Of a stretch of DNA of 64,000 nt, positions 8,858-16,396 are shown piece by piece; within the stretch, counting starts at the first letter, position 1, and every line of letters begins with the position of its first letter. The notes under the pieces are model-generated. The model was not told the origin of the DNA. It searched no databases and saw nothing but the letters and a program-made list of their open reading frames with translations. This DNA comes from Mangrovibacter phragmitis. Lineage in GTDB: Bacteria; Pseudomonadota; Gammaproteobacteria; Enterobacterales; Enterobacteriaceae. The position numbers and the translations under genes are program-made. Location: the NCBI RefSeq assembly GCF_001655675.1, contig NZ_LYRP01000022.1, positions 310,001-374,000 on the forward strand, written 5' to 3'.

Positions 8858-10792
8858 GTGGGGAAAGCAAAACAGGGTATCTGGCGCTTCGCGGCTGCAA
8901 GCCTCTGCCTGCTTACTGTCAGCCATGTGGTTTGGGCAGATTCACTGGATGCACAGCGTCAGCGTTACAGCGCAATAAAACAGGCCTGGGATCAACGGCA
9001 GATGGATGTTGTTCAGCAAATGATGCCGGGCCTGAAGGATTATCCCCTGTATCCTTATCTTGAATATCGGGCATTGACATCAGACTTACAGAATGAAACT
9101 GCAGTCGCTGTTACACAGTTCATCCAACAGTACCCCACAATGCCCATCAGCAGGGCACTGACCACGCGCTTTATTAATGAACTGGCACGTCGAAGTGACT
9201 GGAAAGGTTTGCTGGCGTTCAGCCCAACAGAACCCTCAACAACTGAAGCAAAGTGTAATTATTACAATGCCAAATGGCAGACCGGGCAGACCAGTGCCGC
9301 ATGGGTGGGGGCGCATAAATTGTGGCAAACAGGCCGTACTCTGCCATTAACCTGTGAGAATTTGTTCACTGCCTGGCGTGCTTCCGGTCAACAGACTGTC
9401 GATGATTATTTATCTCGTATTGTGCTGGCGATGAAAGCAGGTAATACCGCGCTGGTAAATGCGCTGGCAGGACAGCTACCGGATAATGACCTGACGTTGT
9501 CTTCTTCGGTAATTAGCCTTGCGGATGACCCGCAAACGGTCCTCTCATTCGCACGCACAGTCAAACCTTCTGACTTTACCCGCCACATGGTTGAGCTGGC
9601 ATTTGCCAGCGTGGCTCGCCAGGATGTGGAAAATGCCCGGGCCATGATCCCGGCATTAGTTCAGGCAGCCGGGCTGGACGATAATCAGGCGCAAAGTCTG
9701 AAAGATATCGTGGCCTGGCGCTTGTTTGGCAATGACATTACCGATGAACAGGCGCGCTGGCGAGATGACGTCATTATGCGTTCAGGCTCAGATTCATTAA
9801 TTGAGCGGCGTATTCGTATGGCGTTAGGTGAGGGTGACAGAGCCGGGTTGAATACCTGGTTATCACGCCTCTCGATGGATGCTAAACAGGAAGATGAGTG
9901 GCGTTACTGGCAGGCCGTACTCTTGCTTGAACGTGGCCGTGAAACGGAAGGCCGGGCTATTTTGCAGGATTTGATGAAATCCCGGGGGTTTTACCCAATG
10001 GTTGCGGCACAGCGCCTGGGGGTGCCTTACCAGTTAACGGTTAATGATGCTCCCGAAGCCAGTGGCACATTGGTTAACGGGCCAGTGCTGGCACGGATTC
10101 GTGAACTGATGTACTGGAACCTTGATAATACGGCGCGTAGTGAATGGGCTGGCTATATTGCCAGCCGTCCGCCCGAAGAACAGGCCGCTTTAGCGCATTA
10201 TGCCCTGAAGCAAGGTTGGTGGGATTTAAGTGTGCAGGCGACGATTGCTGGTAAATTATGGGATAACCTGACGGAGCGTTTCCCTCCTGCATGGAAGGCA
10301 ACGTTTGACCATTATGTCAGCGGTAAAGATATCTCCAGCACTTATGCCATGGCTATTGCCCGCCAGGAAAGCGCCTGGAACCCAAAAGTGCGCTCGCCTG
10401 TTGGTGCCACTGGTTTGATGCAGTTAATGCCAGCAACGGCAACACATACTGTGAAAATGTTCAATATTCCGGGGTACAGCAGCAGTAGCCAGTTACTCGA
10501 CCCGGACACCAACATTAAAATTGGTACGCAATATCTGCAGTATGTGTATCAGCAGTTTGGTGATAACCGGATATTTGCCTCCGCGGCATATAATGCCGGT
10601 CCTGGCCGGGTGCGAAGTTGGCAGGGTAACAGTTCCGGTCGAATTGACGCCGTTGCGTTTATTGAGAGTATCCCTTTCTCAGAAACCCGACGTTATGTGA
10701 AGAATGTACTCGCTTATGATGCTTATTACCGCTATTTCGATGGTGATAACTCGCCGTTACTGACGCAACAGGAGTGGCAGCAGCATTACTGA
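8858..10792 (+). CDS. slt: Soluble lytic murein transglycosylase Slt70
   Basis: Periplasmic exo-muramidase that cleaves the MurNAc-GlcNAc bond and forms 1,6-anhydro ends. A signal peptide covers about residues 1-27 (AAASLCLLTVSHVVWA, cut before DSLDAQ). A long alpha-helical superhelix fills the middle, and the C-terminal catalytic domain carries the catalytic Glu 504 (ARQESAWNPK), GATGLMQLMP and AYNAGPGRV. It starts at GTG with aaggag five bases upstream; 644 aa against 645 in E. coli. It is divergent from ettA and followed by trpR, as in E. coli. Confidence 0.96.
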   Translation: MGKAKQGIWRFAAASLCLLTVSHVVWADSLDAQRQRYSAIKQAWDQRQMDVVQQMMPGLKDYPLYPYLEYRALTSDLQNETAVAVTQFIQQYPTMPISRALTTRFINELARRSDWKGLLAFSPTEPSTTEAKCNYYNAKWQTGQTSAAWVGAHKLWQTGRTLPLTCENLFTAWRASGQQTVDDYLSRIVLAMKAGNTALVNALAGQLPDNDLTLSSSVISLADDPQTVLSFARTVKPSDFTRHMVELAFASVARQDVENARAMIPALVQAAGLDDNQAQSLKDIVAWRLFGNDITDEQARWRDDVIMRSGSDSLIERRIRMALGEGDRAGLNTWLSRLSMDAKQEDEWRYWQAVLLLERGRETEGRAILQDLMKSRGFYPMVAAQRLGVPYQLTVNDAPEASGTLVNGPVLARIRELMYWNLDNTARSEWAGYIASRPPEEQAALAHYALKQGWWDLSVQATIAGKLWDNLTERFPPAWKATFDHYVSGKDISSTYAMAIARQESAWNPKVRSPVGATGLMQLMPATATHTVKMFNIPGYSSSSQLLDPDTNIKIGTQYLQYVYQQFGDNRIFASAAYNAGPGRVRSWQGNSSGRIDAVAFIESIPFSETRRYVKNVLAYDAYYRYFDGDNSPLLTQQEWQQHY

Positions 10793-10818
10793 TTTTTTCA
10801 GGAGTGTGTTATGCTGCT

Positions 10819-10836
10819 GTACTAGTTAAATAGTAT
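10819..10836 (+). promoter_or_regulatory. TrpR operator in front of trpR
   Basis: gtactagttaaatagtat is a near-palindrome matching the trp operator pattern GTACTAGTT-AACTAGTAC at nearly all positions. It lies 11 bases before the trpR start codon, in the position expected for autoregulation by tryptophan-bound TrpR. Confidence 0.85.
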
Positions 10837-10847
10837 GGTGGCATAAC

Positions 10848-11174
10848 ATGACTCAGCAGACGTCGTTCTCTTCTCCGCAGGAAGAACACGCCAATCAGGA
10901 ATGGCTCCGTTTTGTGGAGTTATTGCAGGCTTCTTTTGGTGAAGAACTTCACCTTCCACTTCTGACTTTGCTCCTCACACCTGATGAGCGCACGGCGTTA
11001 GGTACCCGTGTGCGTATTATTGAAGAGCTGCTTCGCGGAAAAATGAGCCAGCGTGAATTGAAAAGTGAGCTGGGCGCAGGTATTGCCACAATCACAAGAG
11101 GTTCGAATAGCCTGAAAACCGCCCCTCTCGCATTGCGCCAGTGGCTTGAAGAGAAATTGCTCGACGGAGATTAA
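10848..11174 (+). CDS. trpR: Trp operon repressor TrpR
   Basis: Tryptophan-activated dimeric repressor of trp-related operons and of its own gene. It is 108 residues, exactly the E. coli length. The DNA-reading helix-turn-helix is [23 protein letters not shown] (about residues 68-90), and the tryptophan-pocket region ([14 protein letters not shown]) is conserved. No strong Shine-Dalgarno precedes the ATG; the operator and promoter occupy the upstream 30 bases. It converges on yjjX with a 5-base gap. Confidence 0.97.
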   Translation: MTQQTSFSSPQEEHANQEWLRFVELLQASFGEELHLPLLTLLLTPDERTALGTRVRIIEELLRGKMSQRELKSELGAGIATITRGSNSLKTAPLALRQWLEEKLLDGD

Positions 11175-11179
11175 TCCTC

Positions 11180-11692
11180 TTAATAGGCCGTGTGGTGGAA
11201 AGGGCTGAGTGCCAGCACAACGGCCTGGCTGTATACACTACTTCTGGTCAGTGCTCCTTTCGTAAAAATCCCGATAGCGCCTTCTTTCCGCCCGAGTTGC
11301 TCAATACCCGTGGTCGCACTAATAACATCACCCAGCGTTTCGCCCTGGGCAACGGCTGCCAGAACTGGCTCCGGCAAAGGCAGCGATGCAGAGCGAGCTT
11401 CTCCGCGCTTATCTGAATTTTCAATGACCACCCAGCTGAACGTGCTACCCTCATCTATGCCTGCTTCGATAGCGACCCAGAAGTCTGCCTGAGGATAAAC
11501 CCTGCGGGCATTAATAACACGCTGGCGTGCGCCAGTCAGCGTTTCGGCACTACCCATGGGTTGTTCCGGGACGCCGCTCTCGACGTCTGCGGCAATAATG
11601 TGGCAAGATCCTTCGCCATAGATAATTTCAAATGCTTGTAAAATTGCGTTAATTTTGGCTGGATTTTTGGTGGCTGTGACAACCTGGTACAT
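11180..11692 (-). CDS. yjjX: Inosine/xanthosine triphosphatase YjjX
   Basis: House-cleaning phosphatase of the YjjX (NTPase) family that hydrolyses non-canonical purine nucleoside triphosphates such as ITP and XTP. Length is 170 aa, as in E. coli. The N-terminal [14 protein letters not shown] resembles the nucleotide-binding start of Maf/HAM1-like folds, and the core [12 protein letters not shown] is typical of the family. It is divergent from gpmB. Confidence 0.93.
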   Translation of the reverse strand: MYQVVTATKNPAKINAILQAFEIIYGEGSCHIIAADVESGVPEQPMGSAETLTGARQRVINARRVYPQADFWVAIEAGIDEGSTFSWVVIENSDKRGEARSASLPLPEPVLAAVAQGETLGDVISATTGIEQLGRKEGAIGIFTKGALTRSSVYSQAVVLALSPFHHTAY

Positions 11693-11744
11693 AATTTAGT
11701 AAACGCCTAATGAAAACATCAGAGTAGTATAACGGATAAAGTAC

Positions 11745-12392
11745 ATGTTACAGGTCTATCTTGTTCGCCATGGCGAAACGCAGTGGAATGTGGAACGACG
11801 CATTCAGGGTCAGTCTGACAGTGGGCTGACCGGGAAAGGTATCCAGCAGGCACAGCAGGTTGCTCAACGTGTCAGGAATCTGGGTATTACGCATATTATC
11901 TCCAGTGATTTGGGGAGAACGCAGCAAACGGCACGCATTATTGCGCAAGCCATCGGGTGTGATTATGTTGTGGATGACCGCTTGCGCGAGCTGGATATGG
12001 GGGTGCTGGAAAAACGCGATATCGACAGCCTCACTGAAGAAGAGGAGTCCTGGCGGCGGCGTTTAGTTGATGGTACTCCAGACGGGCGAATCCCTCAGGG
12101 GGAATCAATGACGGAACTGAGCCAGCGTATGCATGCTGCTTTGAGTGCCTGCCTTGAGTTACCGCCACAAAGCCGCCCGCTGCTGGTAAGCCATGGCATG
12201 GCGCTGGGGTGTCTGGTGAGCACTATCCTCGGGCTACCGCCTTATGCAGAACGGCGTCTGAGGTTGCGTAACTGCTCTCTCTCCCGGGTGGATTACCAGC
12301 AGAGCGCATGGCTGGCTCCCGGATGGGTGGTTGAAACCGCCGGGGATGTTTCGCACCTTGATGCCCCGGCAATGGATGAATTGCAGCGCTGA
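11745..12392 (+). CDS. gpmB: Histidine phosphatase-family protein GpmB (YtjC)
   Basis: Member of the histidine phosphatase (phosphoglycerate mutase-like) superfamily. The catalytic RHG motif is at the N-terminus (LVRHGETQWN, H9), with a second His in VSHGMALG. It is 215 aa, as in E. coli, where it is annotated as a probable phosphoglycerate mutase; the true substrate is not settled. It ends 7 bases from the convergent rob gene. Confidence 0.92.
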   Translation: MLQVYLVRHGETQWNVERRIQGQSDSGLTGKGIQQAQQVAQRVRNLGITHIISSDLGRTQQTARIIAQAIGCDYVVDDRLRELDMGVLEKRDIDSLTEEEESWRRRLVDGTPDGRIPQGESMTELSQRMHAALSACLELPPQSRPLLVSHGMALGCLVSTILGLPPYAERRLRLRNCSLSRVDYQQSAWLAPGWVVETAGDVSHLDAPAMDELQR

Positions 12393-12399
12393 GTGTCTG

Positions 12400-13269
12400 T
12401 TAGCGGCGTACCGGAATCAGGTAGTCACAACGGATGCGTGAAGGCGGCTGGTCAGAACCATTGTCGAACTCTGGTTGCAGCCGCTCAATATCCTGCCCTT
12501 CACGGCGAATCAGGCCCAGTGTTGGCATACAGGTGCCATACACAGTCAGGATAAATGATTGCAGTTCGTCGGGCTCACCTTCATAAACAAATTTTACGTA
12601 ATCGCCGCCAGCCAGTACTACCGGATGGGCATTCTGCACATAACTTTTGGCGATTTCAGGCGGTAATGCCGTGGTGTAAAAGACTTCCTGCTCATCGTCT
12701 TTCTCTGTACTGGGGCGTGGTTCTGCAAGGCCATAAAGCACAGGTGGAATATTGGTTGTATTGGCAAGAAATGCCCGCCAGAACTGAATACGCATTTCGT
12801 GGCGATACTGGGTGATTTGTTCAAGAGTACAACTATAGCTCTGTGTCACCCCAACCAGTTCAGTATCTGGCAGGGTAATAAAGGTGGCTTCTGGAAGTGG
12901 GGTATTATCCAGGCGGATTGGCGGGCGTATGCCCGAGGCGTTCCATTCAGGTGAGCGGCGATAGAGTGCTGGTGTCAGTGCGAATTGTTTTTTAAATGCC
13001 CGGGTAAAAGTTTGCTGGGAATCAAACCGGTATTGTAAGGCAATATCCAGTATTGGCCTGGCAGTCAGTTTGAGTGCTACCGCTGATTTGGATAGGCGAC
13101 GGGCACGGATATAGGCACCAATTGCCTGGCCGGTCACATCTTTGAACATTCGTTGCAAATGCCACTTGGAGTACCCTGCTTTAGCCGCCACATTGTCGAG
13201 CGACAAAGGTTGGTCCAGATGGCTTTCAAGCCAGTTAAGCAAATCACTAATGATCCCAACCTGATCCAT
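12400..13269 (-). CDS. rob: Transcriptional activator Rob
   Basis: AraC/XylS-family activator of the mar/sox/rob regulon (drug, solvent and superoxide tolerance). It is 289 aa, the E. coli length. The N-terminal domain holds two helix-turn-helix units (about residues 8-106; SLDNVAAKAGYSKWHLQRMF and ILDIALQYRFDSQQTFTRAF). A C-terminal GyrI-like domain (about 120-289) takes part in ligand sensing and sequestration. The creA start lies 205 bases away in the divergent direction. Confidence 0.96.
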   Translation of the reverse strand: MDQVGIISDLLNWLESHLDQPLSLDNVAAKAGYSKWHLQRMFKDVTGQAIGAYIRARRLSKSAVALKLTARPILDIALQYRFDSQQTFTRAFKKQFALTPALYRRSPEWNASGIRPPIRLDNTPLPEATFITLPDTELVGVTQSYSCTLEQITQYRHEMRIQFWRAFLANTTNIPPVLYGLAEPRPSTEKDDEQEVFYTTALPPEIAKSYVQNAHPVVLAGGDYVKFVYEGEPDELQSFILTVYGTCMPTLGLIRREGQDIERLQPEFDNGSDQPPSRIRCDYLIPVRR

Positions 13270-13474
13270 ATATTATCCTCATCCTGATAAGCTCGGGGTA
13301 TAACGACGCGGAATAATAGCACTTTTTATTTTCTTCTGGCGTGCAGTTTTCTTTGTGCACAATGGCTTTACCTTTGGAGAAACTTAGGGTTTTCCTTACA
13401 AAATCATGATCTTCAAGAAGAAATTCTCGAATATTAAATAATCACATATCGGTAATTTCGGAATTGGTAACAAT

Positions 13475-13942
13475 ATGAAATATTCTATTCTTTTTTTCAC
13501 CACCGTCCTGAGCGCCCTGAGTGTTGCTCATGCGGAAGAAATAGGCTCTGTTGATACAGTATTCAAACTGATCGGCCCGGATCACAAAATCGTTGTGGAA
13601 GCATTTGATGACCCGGATGTAAAAAATGTGACTTGCTACCTTAGTCGGGCGAAAACCGGAGGGATAAAAGGCGGGTTGGGGCTGGCTGAAGATACCTCGG
13701 ATGCGGCAATTTCCTGCCAGCAAACCGGGCCCATTGAGCTGAGTGATGCAATCAGTAAAGGCAAAAAGGAAGGTGAGATTGTCTTTAAAAAACGGACATC
13801 GCTGGTGTTCAAGAAGTTACAGGTAGTTCGGTTTTACGATAAAAAGCGCAACACGCTGGCTTACCTGGCATATTCGGATAAGTTAGTGGATGGCTCGCCA
13901 AAAAACGCGATAAGTGCGGTACCCATTATGCCGTGGAAATAA
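13475..13942 (+). CDS. creA: CreA family protein
   Basis: Small exported protein of unknown molecular function. A signal peptide covers about residues 1-20 ([16 protein letters not shown], cut before EEIGSVDT). The two Cys residues in the mature part (VTCYLSR and ISCQQTG) could form a disulfide. It is 155 aa against 157 in E. coli and strongly conserved in the mature domain. In E. coli creA heads creABCD; here it is followed directly by a terminator and arcA, so the CreBC two-component system and CreD are missing from this locus. Confidence 0.94.
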   Translation: MKYSILFFTTVLSALSVAHAEEIGSVDTVFKLIGPDHKIVVEAFDDPDVKNVTCYLSRAKTGGIKGGLGLAEDTSDAAISCQQTGPIELSDAISKGKKEGEIVFKKRTSLVFKKLQVVRFYDKKRNTLAYLAYSDKLVDGSPKNAISAVPIMPWK

Positions 13943-13958
13943 GCAATAAGCAGGCAAC

Positions 13959-13983
13959 AAAAAAGGGCATTAAGCCCTTTTTT
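13959..13983. terminator. Bidirectional terminator between creA and arcA
   Basis: A 10-bp stem (aaaaaagggc, loop attaa, gccctttttt) has T-runs on both strands. It lies 16 bases past the creA stop and 23 bases past the arcA stop, so it serves both convergent genes. Confidence 0.9.
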
Positions 13984-14006
13984 AATTTCACCAGGTGTAG
14001 GGGAAA

Positions 14007-14723
14007 TTACTCCTGAAGATCGCCACAGAAGCGGTAACCTTCACCATGAATGGTCGCAATAATTTCTGGAGTATCTGGCGTGGATTCGAAATGCTTGCGA
14101 ATCCGGCGAATCGTCACGTCAACTGTACGGTCATGCGGTTTCAGTTCTCGGCCAGTCATTTTCTTCAGCAGCTCTGCGCGAGTCTGGATTTTTCCCGGAT
14201 TCTCACAAAAATGCAGCATGGCACGGAATTCACTGCGCGGCAGTTTATACTGCTCACCGTTGGGGCTAATCAAAGAACGGCTGTTGATATCCAACTCCCA
14301 GCCATTAAACTTGTAGGTTTCCACTGCACGGCGTTCTTCCGTTGTGGTTCCCAGATTCATGGTGCGGGACAGCAGGTTACGTGCACGAATAGTCAGTTCA
14401 CGAGGGTTAAAAGGTTTGGTGATGTAATCATCCGCGCCAATTTCCAACCCGAGGATTTTATCGACTTCGTTGTCACGCCCTGTCAGGAACATCAGTGCGA
14501 CATTTGCCTGTTCACGCAATTCACGGGCGAGCAGCAGGCCATTCTTGCCAGGCAGGTTGATGTCCATGATAACCAGGTTGACGTCATTCTCGGACAGAAT
14601 CTGATGCATTTCAGCGCCATCTGTCGCTTCGAAAACATCGTAACCTTCTGCTTCGAAAATACTTTTTAATGTGTTACGTGTAACCAATTCGTCTTCGACG
14701 ATAAGAATGTGCGGGGTCTGCAT
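14007..14723 (-). CDS. arcA: Aerobic respiration control response regulator ArcA
   Basis: OmpR-family response regulator of the ArcAB system that represses aerobic respiratory genes under reduced oxygen. It is 238 aa. The receiver domain (about 1-120) has acidic pocket residues E10/D11, phospho-acceptor D54 ([10 protein letters not shown]) and the conserved Lys in DDYITKPF. The C-terminal winged-helix domain (about 135-234) carries [19 protein letters not shown] long upstream region holds an FNR-like site. It is normally orphaned from arcB, as here. Confidence 0.97.
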   Translation of the reverse strand: MQTPHILIVEDELVTRNTLKSIFEAEGYDVFEATDGAEMHQILSENDVNLVIMDINLPGKNGLLLARELREQANVALMFLTGRDNEVDKILGLEIGADDYITKPFNPRELTIRARNLLSRTMNLGTTTEERRAVETYKFNGWELDINSRSLISPNGEQYKLPRSEFRAMLHFCENPGKIQTRAELLKKMTGRELKPHDRTVDVTIRRIRKHFESTPDTPEIIATIHGEGYRFCGDLQE

Positions 14724-14820
14724 GTTTGCTACCTAAAATTGCCAACTAAATCGAAACAGGAGTACAAAAGTCCCGGGCCTGCCTGAAAGTGCATGTGAAA
14801 AATTAACATGCCGGCGTAAC

Positions 14821-14962
14821 ATGACTAAAGTACATAATTGTGTTCTTGATGCATAATCCATCAACGTCAACAACATCATTAGCCTGGTCATGGGTACTTT
14901 TCCCTTGCGACCCTGCTGTGTCGAAAACGGCCACTATGGTAGCTATTTTAACAGCGACATAA
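14821..14962 (+). pseudogene. yjjY: Decayed yjjY-like small ORF
   Basis: The sequence starts MTKVHNCVLDA, very like E. coli YjjY as I remember it, but a TAA at 14854-14856 stops it after 11 codons. Similarity continues past the stop (INVNNIISLVMGTF). The last segment, KTATMVAILTAT before a TAA at 14960-14962, is in another frame. The remnant spans 142 bases against 141 for a 46-codon yjjY plus stop, so one nonsense change and a one-base insertion explain it. yjjY may never have been a true gene, since it overlaps the arcA leader; the DNA could be conserved for regulation instead. Confidence 0.6.
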
Positions 14963-15003
14963 CAGAGTCATACGACAGCAACACCCAATAAAACTACGCT
15001 TCG

Positions 15004-15017
15004 TTGACATATATCAA
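15004..15017. promoter_or_regulatory. FNR-like site upstream of arcA
   Basis: ttgacatatatcaa matches TTGAT-N4-ATCAA with one mismatch. It lies about 280 bases before the arcA start codon. arcA is activated anaerobically by FNR in E. coli, so the site has a plausible function; the distance implies a long leader. Confidence 0.6.
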
Positions 15018-15358
15018 GTTCAATTGTAGCACGTTAACACTCTGATGATATCACCAGACAGTGTGACTAAACTGAGCAACATTTACGTAAACACCGGTAT
15101 AATCAGGCATTATAATTAATAAACAATAGAAATGAAATTGACAAGTCTTATTTTTATGTAATTTTTTTATATTAAACATAAGGATATGCAGATTTTTCTT
15201 ATTGGTAAGGGAGCCCTGTCATAGCTTTTCTGGTTAGAATTTTTAATCTGATTATCTCACTAATACTCTGAAAAATGTTGCAATAAAGTAAATTTTTTCT
15301 GCGTAATATGTTTGGCTGGCAATGTTAAATCATTCGAAAAACACGAAAAGAGAAGCGT

Positions 15359-16045
15359 ATGCAATTCGTTATTATTCTGGTATCCCCCGCCCGTCCCGAG
15401 AATATTGGTGCAGCTGCCCGGGCGATGAAAACCATGGGGTTTACTACACTGCGTATCGTTGATAGCAAGGCTCACCTTGAACCTGCAACAAGATGGGTAG
15501 CGCATGGTTCGGGTGATATTATTGATAATATTGAGGTTTTCCCTGATCTTGCTACGGCTGTTGCTGATATTGATTTGACTATTGCGACAACAGCCCGGAA
15601 CCGGGCACGCTACCACTACTATGCCACTCCCCAGCAACTGGTGCCGGTGCTGGAAGAAAAACAGCAGTGGCTGCGTTCTGCCGCAGTGGTATTTGGCCGG
15701 GAAGACAGCGGGCTGACAAATGAAGAACTGGCCCTGGCAGATATTCTTTCTGGTGTGCCTATGGTTGCTGATTACCCGTCGCTGAACCTGGGACAGGCAG
15801 TGATGGTGTATTGCTACCAATTAGCATCTCTAATTAATACGGTCCCGGAAACTTGCCCTAAAACCGATCCAGGACAGTTAACCGCATTGCGTCACCGCCT
15901 GGCTGGTTTGTTAGATAAACTGGATGTAGCCGATGACCATAAGCTCAGCGACTGGCTGCAACAACGGCTTGGCGGATTAGCGCAACGGGATATCGCAATG
16001 TTGCACCAACTGGCTCATGATATTGAAAAAAAACTACCAGAGTAA
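15359..16045 (+). CDS. yjtD: TrmH/SPOUT-family RNA methyltransferase YjtD (LasT)
   Basis: Putative 2'-O RNA methyltransferase of the SPOUT superfamily, related to TrmJ; the target is not known to me. It is 228 aa, as in E. coli. The N-terminal ILVSPARPENIGAAARAMKTMGF is the conserved RNA/AdoMet-domain start, and FGREDSGLTNEEL and YPSLNLGQAVMVYCYQL are the knot motifs that bind AdoMet. It stands alone between arcA and the thr operon. Confidence 0.93.
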   Translation: MQFVIILVSPARPENIGAAARAMKTMGFTTLRIVDSKAHLEPATRWVAHGSGDIIDNIEVFPDLATAVADIDLTIATTARNRARYHYYATPQQLVPVLEEKQQWLRSAAVVFGREDSGLTNEELALADILSGVPMVADYPSLNLGQAVMVYCYQLASLINTVPETCPKTDPGQLTALRHRLAGLLDKLDVADDHKLSDWLQQRLGGLAQRDIAMLHQLAHDIEKKLPE

Positions 16046-16177
16046 CCTGTTGGTGAATTCATGAATACCCAATGAATGAATGGGTAATCGGGTAGTTAAC
16101 AGTGTTTTATCAAGGTGAAAAGATAAAAAGCGGGATCTGTCGGTAATGTCACAGAAAGTGGTAAAAATAAAAAAATA

Positions 16178-16206
16178 TTGACTTAACCCGCATAATACTT
16201 TAACCA
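16178..16206 (+). promoter_or_regulatory. thr operon promoter region
   Basis: A ttgact hexamer (16178-16183) and the following tract (cataatactttaaccaat) align with the known E. coli thrLABC promoter. The -35 element is clear. The -10 is uncertain: 17-bp spacing points to taacca at 16201-16206. The start of thrL is about 40 bases downstream. Confidence 0.6.
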
Positions 16207-16247
16207 ATATAGGCAATTCATATTAAGAATTCGAGCACACGACATCT

Positions 16248-16316
16248 ATGATGCATTTCAGCCTGGTGACAACCATTATTATTACCACCATTACAACAGG
16301 TAACGGTGCGGGCTGA
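16248..16316 (+). CDS. thrL: thr operon leader peptide ThrL
   Basis: A 22-codon ORF encodes MMHFSLVTTIIITTITTGNGAG. It carries 6 Thr and 4 Ile codons in an 11-codon block and ends in the same TGNGAG as E. coli ThrL. Ribosome stalling here when Thr- or Ile-tRNA is scarce would prevent the downstream attenuator from forming. The start could be the ATG at 16248 or the adjacent one at 16251; the ribosome binding site is weak. It is too short for ordinary ORF callers. Confidence 0.9.
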   Translation: MMHFSLVTTIIITTITTGNGAG

Positions 16317-16338
16317 CGCATACAGGAAATACAGAAAA

Positions 16339-16370
16339 AGCCCGCACCTGAACAGTGCGGGCTTTTTTTT
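16339..16370 (+). terminator. thr attenuator
   Basis: A 9-bp stem (agcccgcac, 7-base loop, gtgcgggct) is followed by eight T residues. It sits 22 bases past the thrL stop and 26 bases before thrA. The thrL-attenuator spacing and sequence closely follow the E. coli arrangement. Confidence 0.93.
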
Positions 16371-16396
16371 CGGCTTATGTTCAAGGGGTAACAACC

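Larger units (their letters stand above)
14724..15358. other. 635-base gap between divergent arcA and yjtD
   Basis: The arcA-proximal part holds the yjjY remnant (14821-14962) and an FNR-like palindrome (15004-15017), consistent with the long arcA leader of E. coli. Bases 15100-15340 are A+T rich and probably carry the yjtD promoter. I see no intact gene in the gap. Confidence 0.6.

Noticed and set aside
14046-14669. 207-codon open frame antisense to arcA
   Set aside because: It mirrors arcA completely and has no start signal or family resemblance.
16355-16396. In-frame GTG extension of thrA inside the attenuator
   Set aside because: The start lies in the terminator stem and adds unconserved residues; the ATG at 16397 gives the exact E. 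coli ThrA length.
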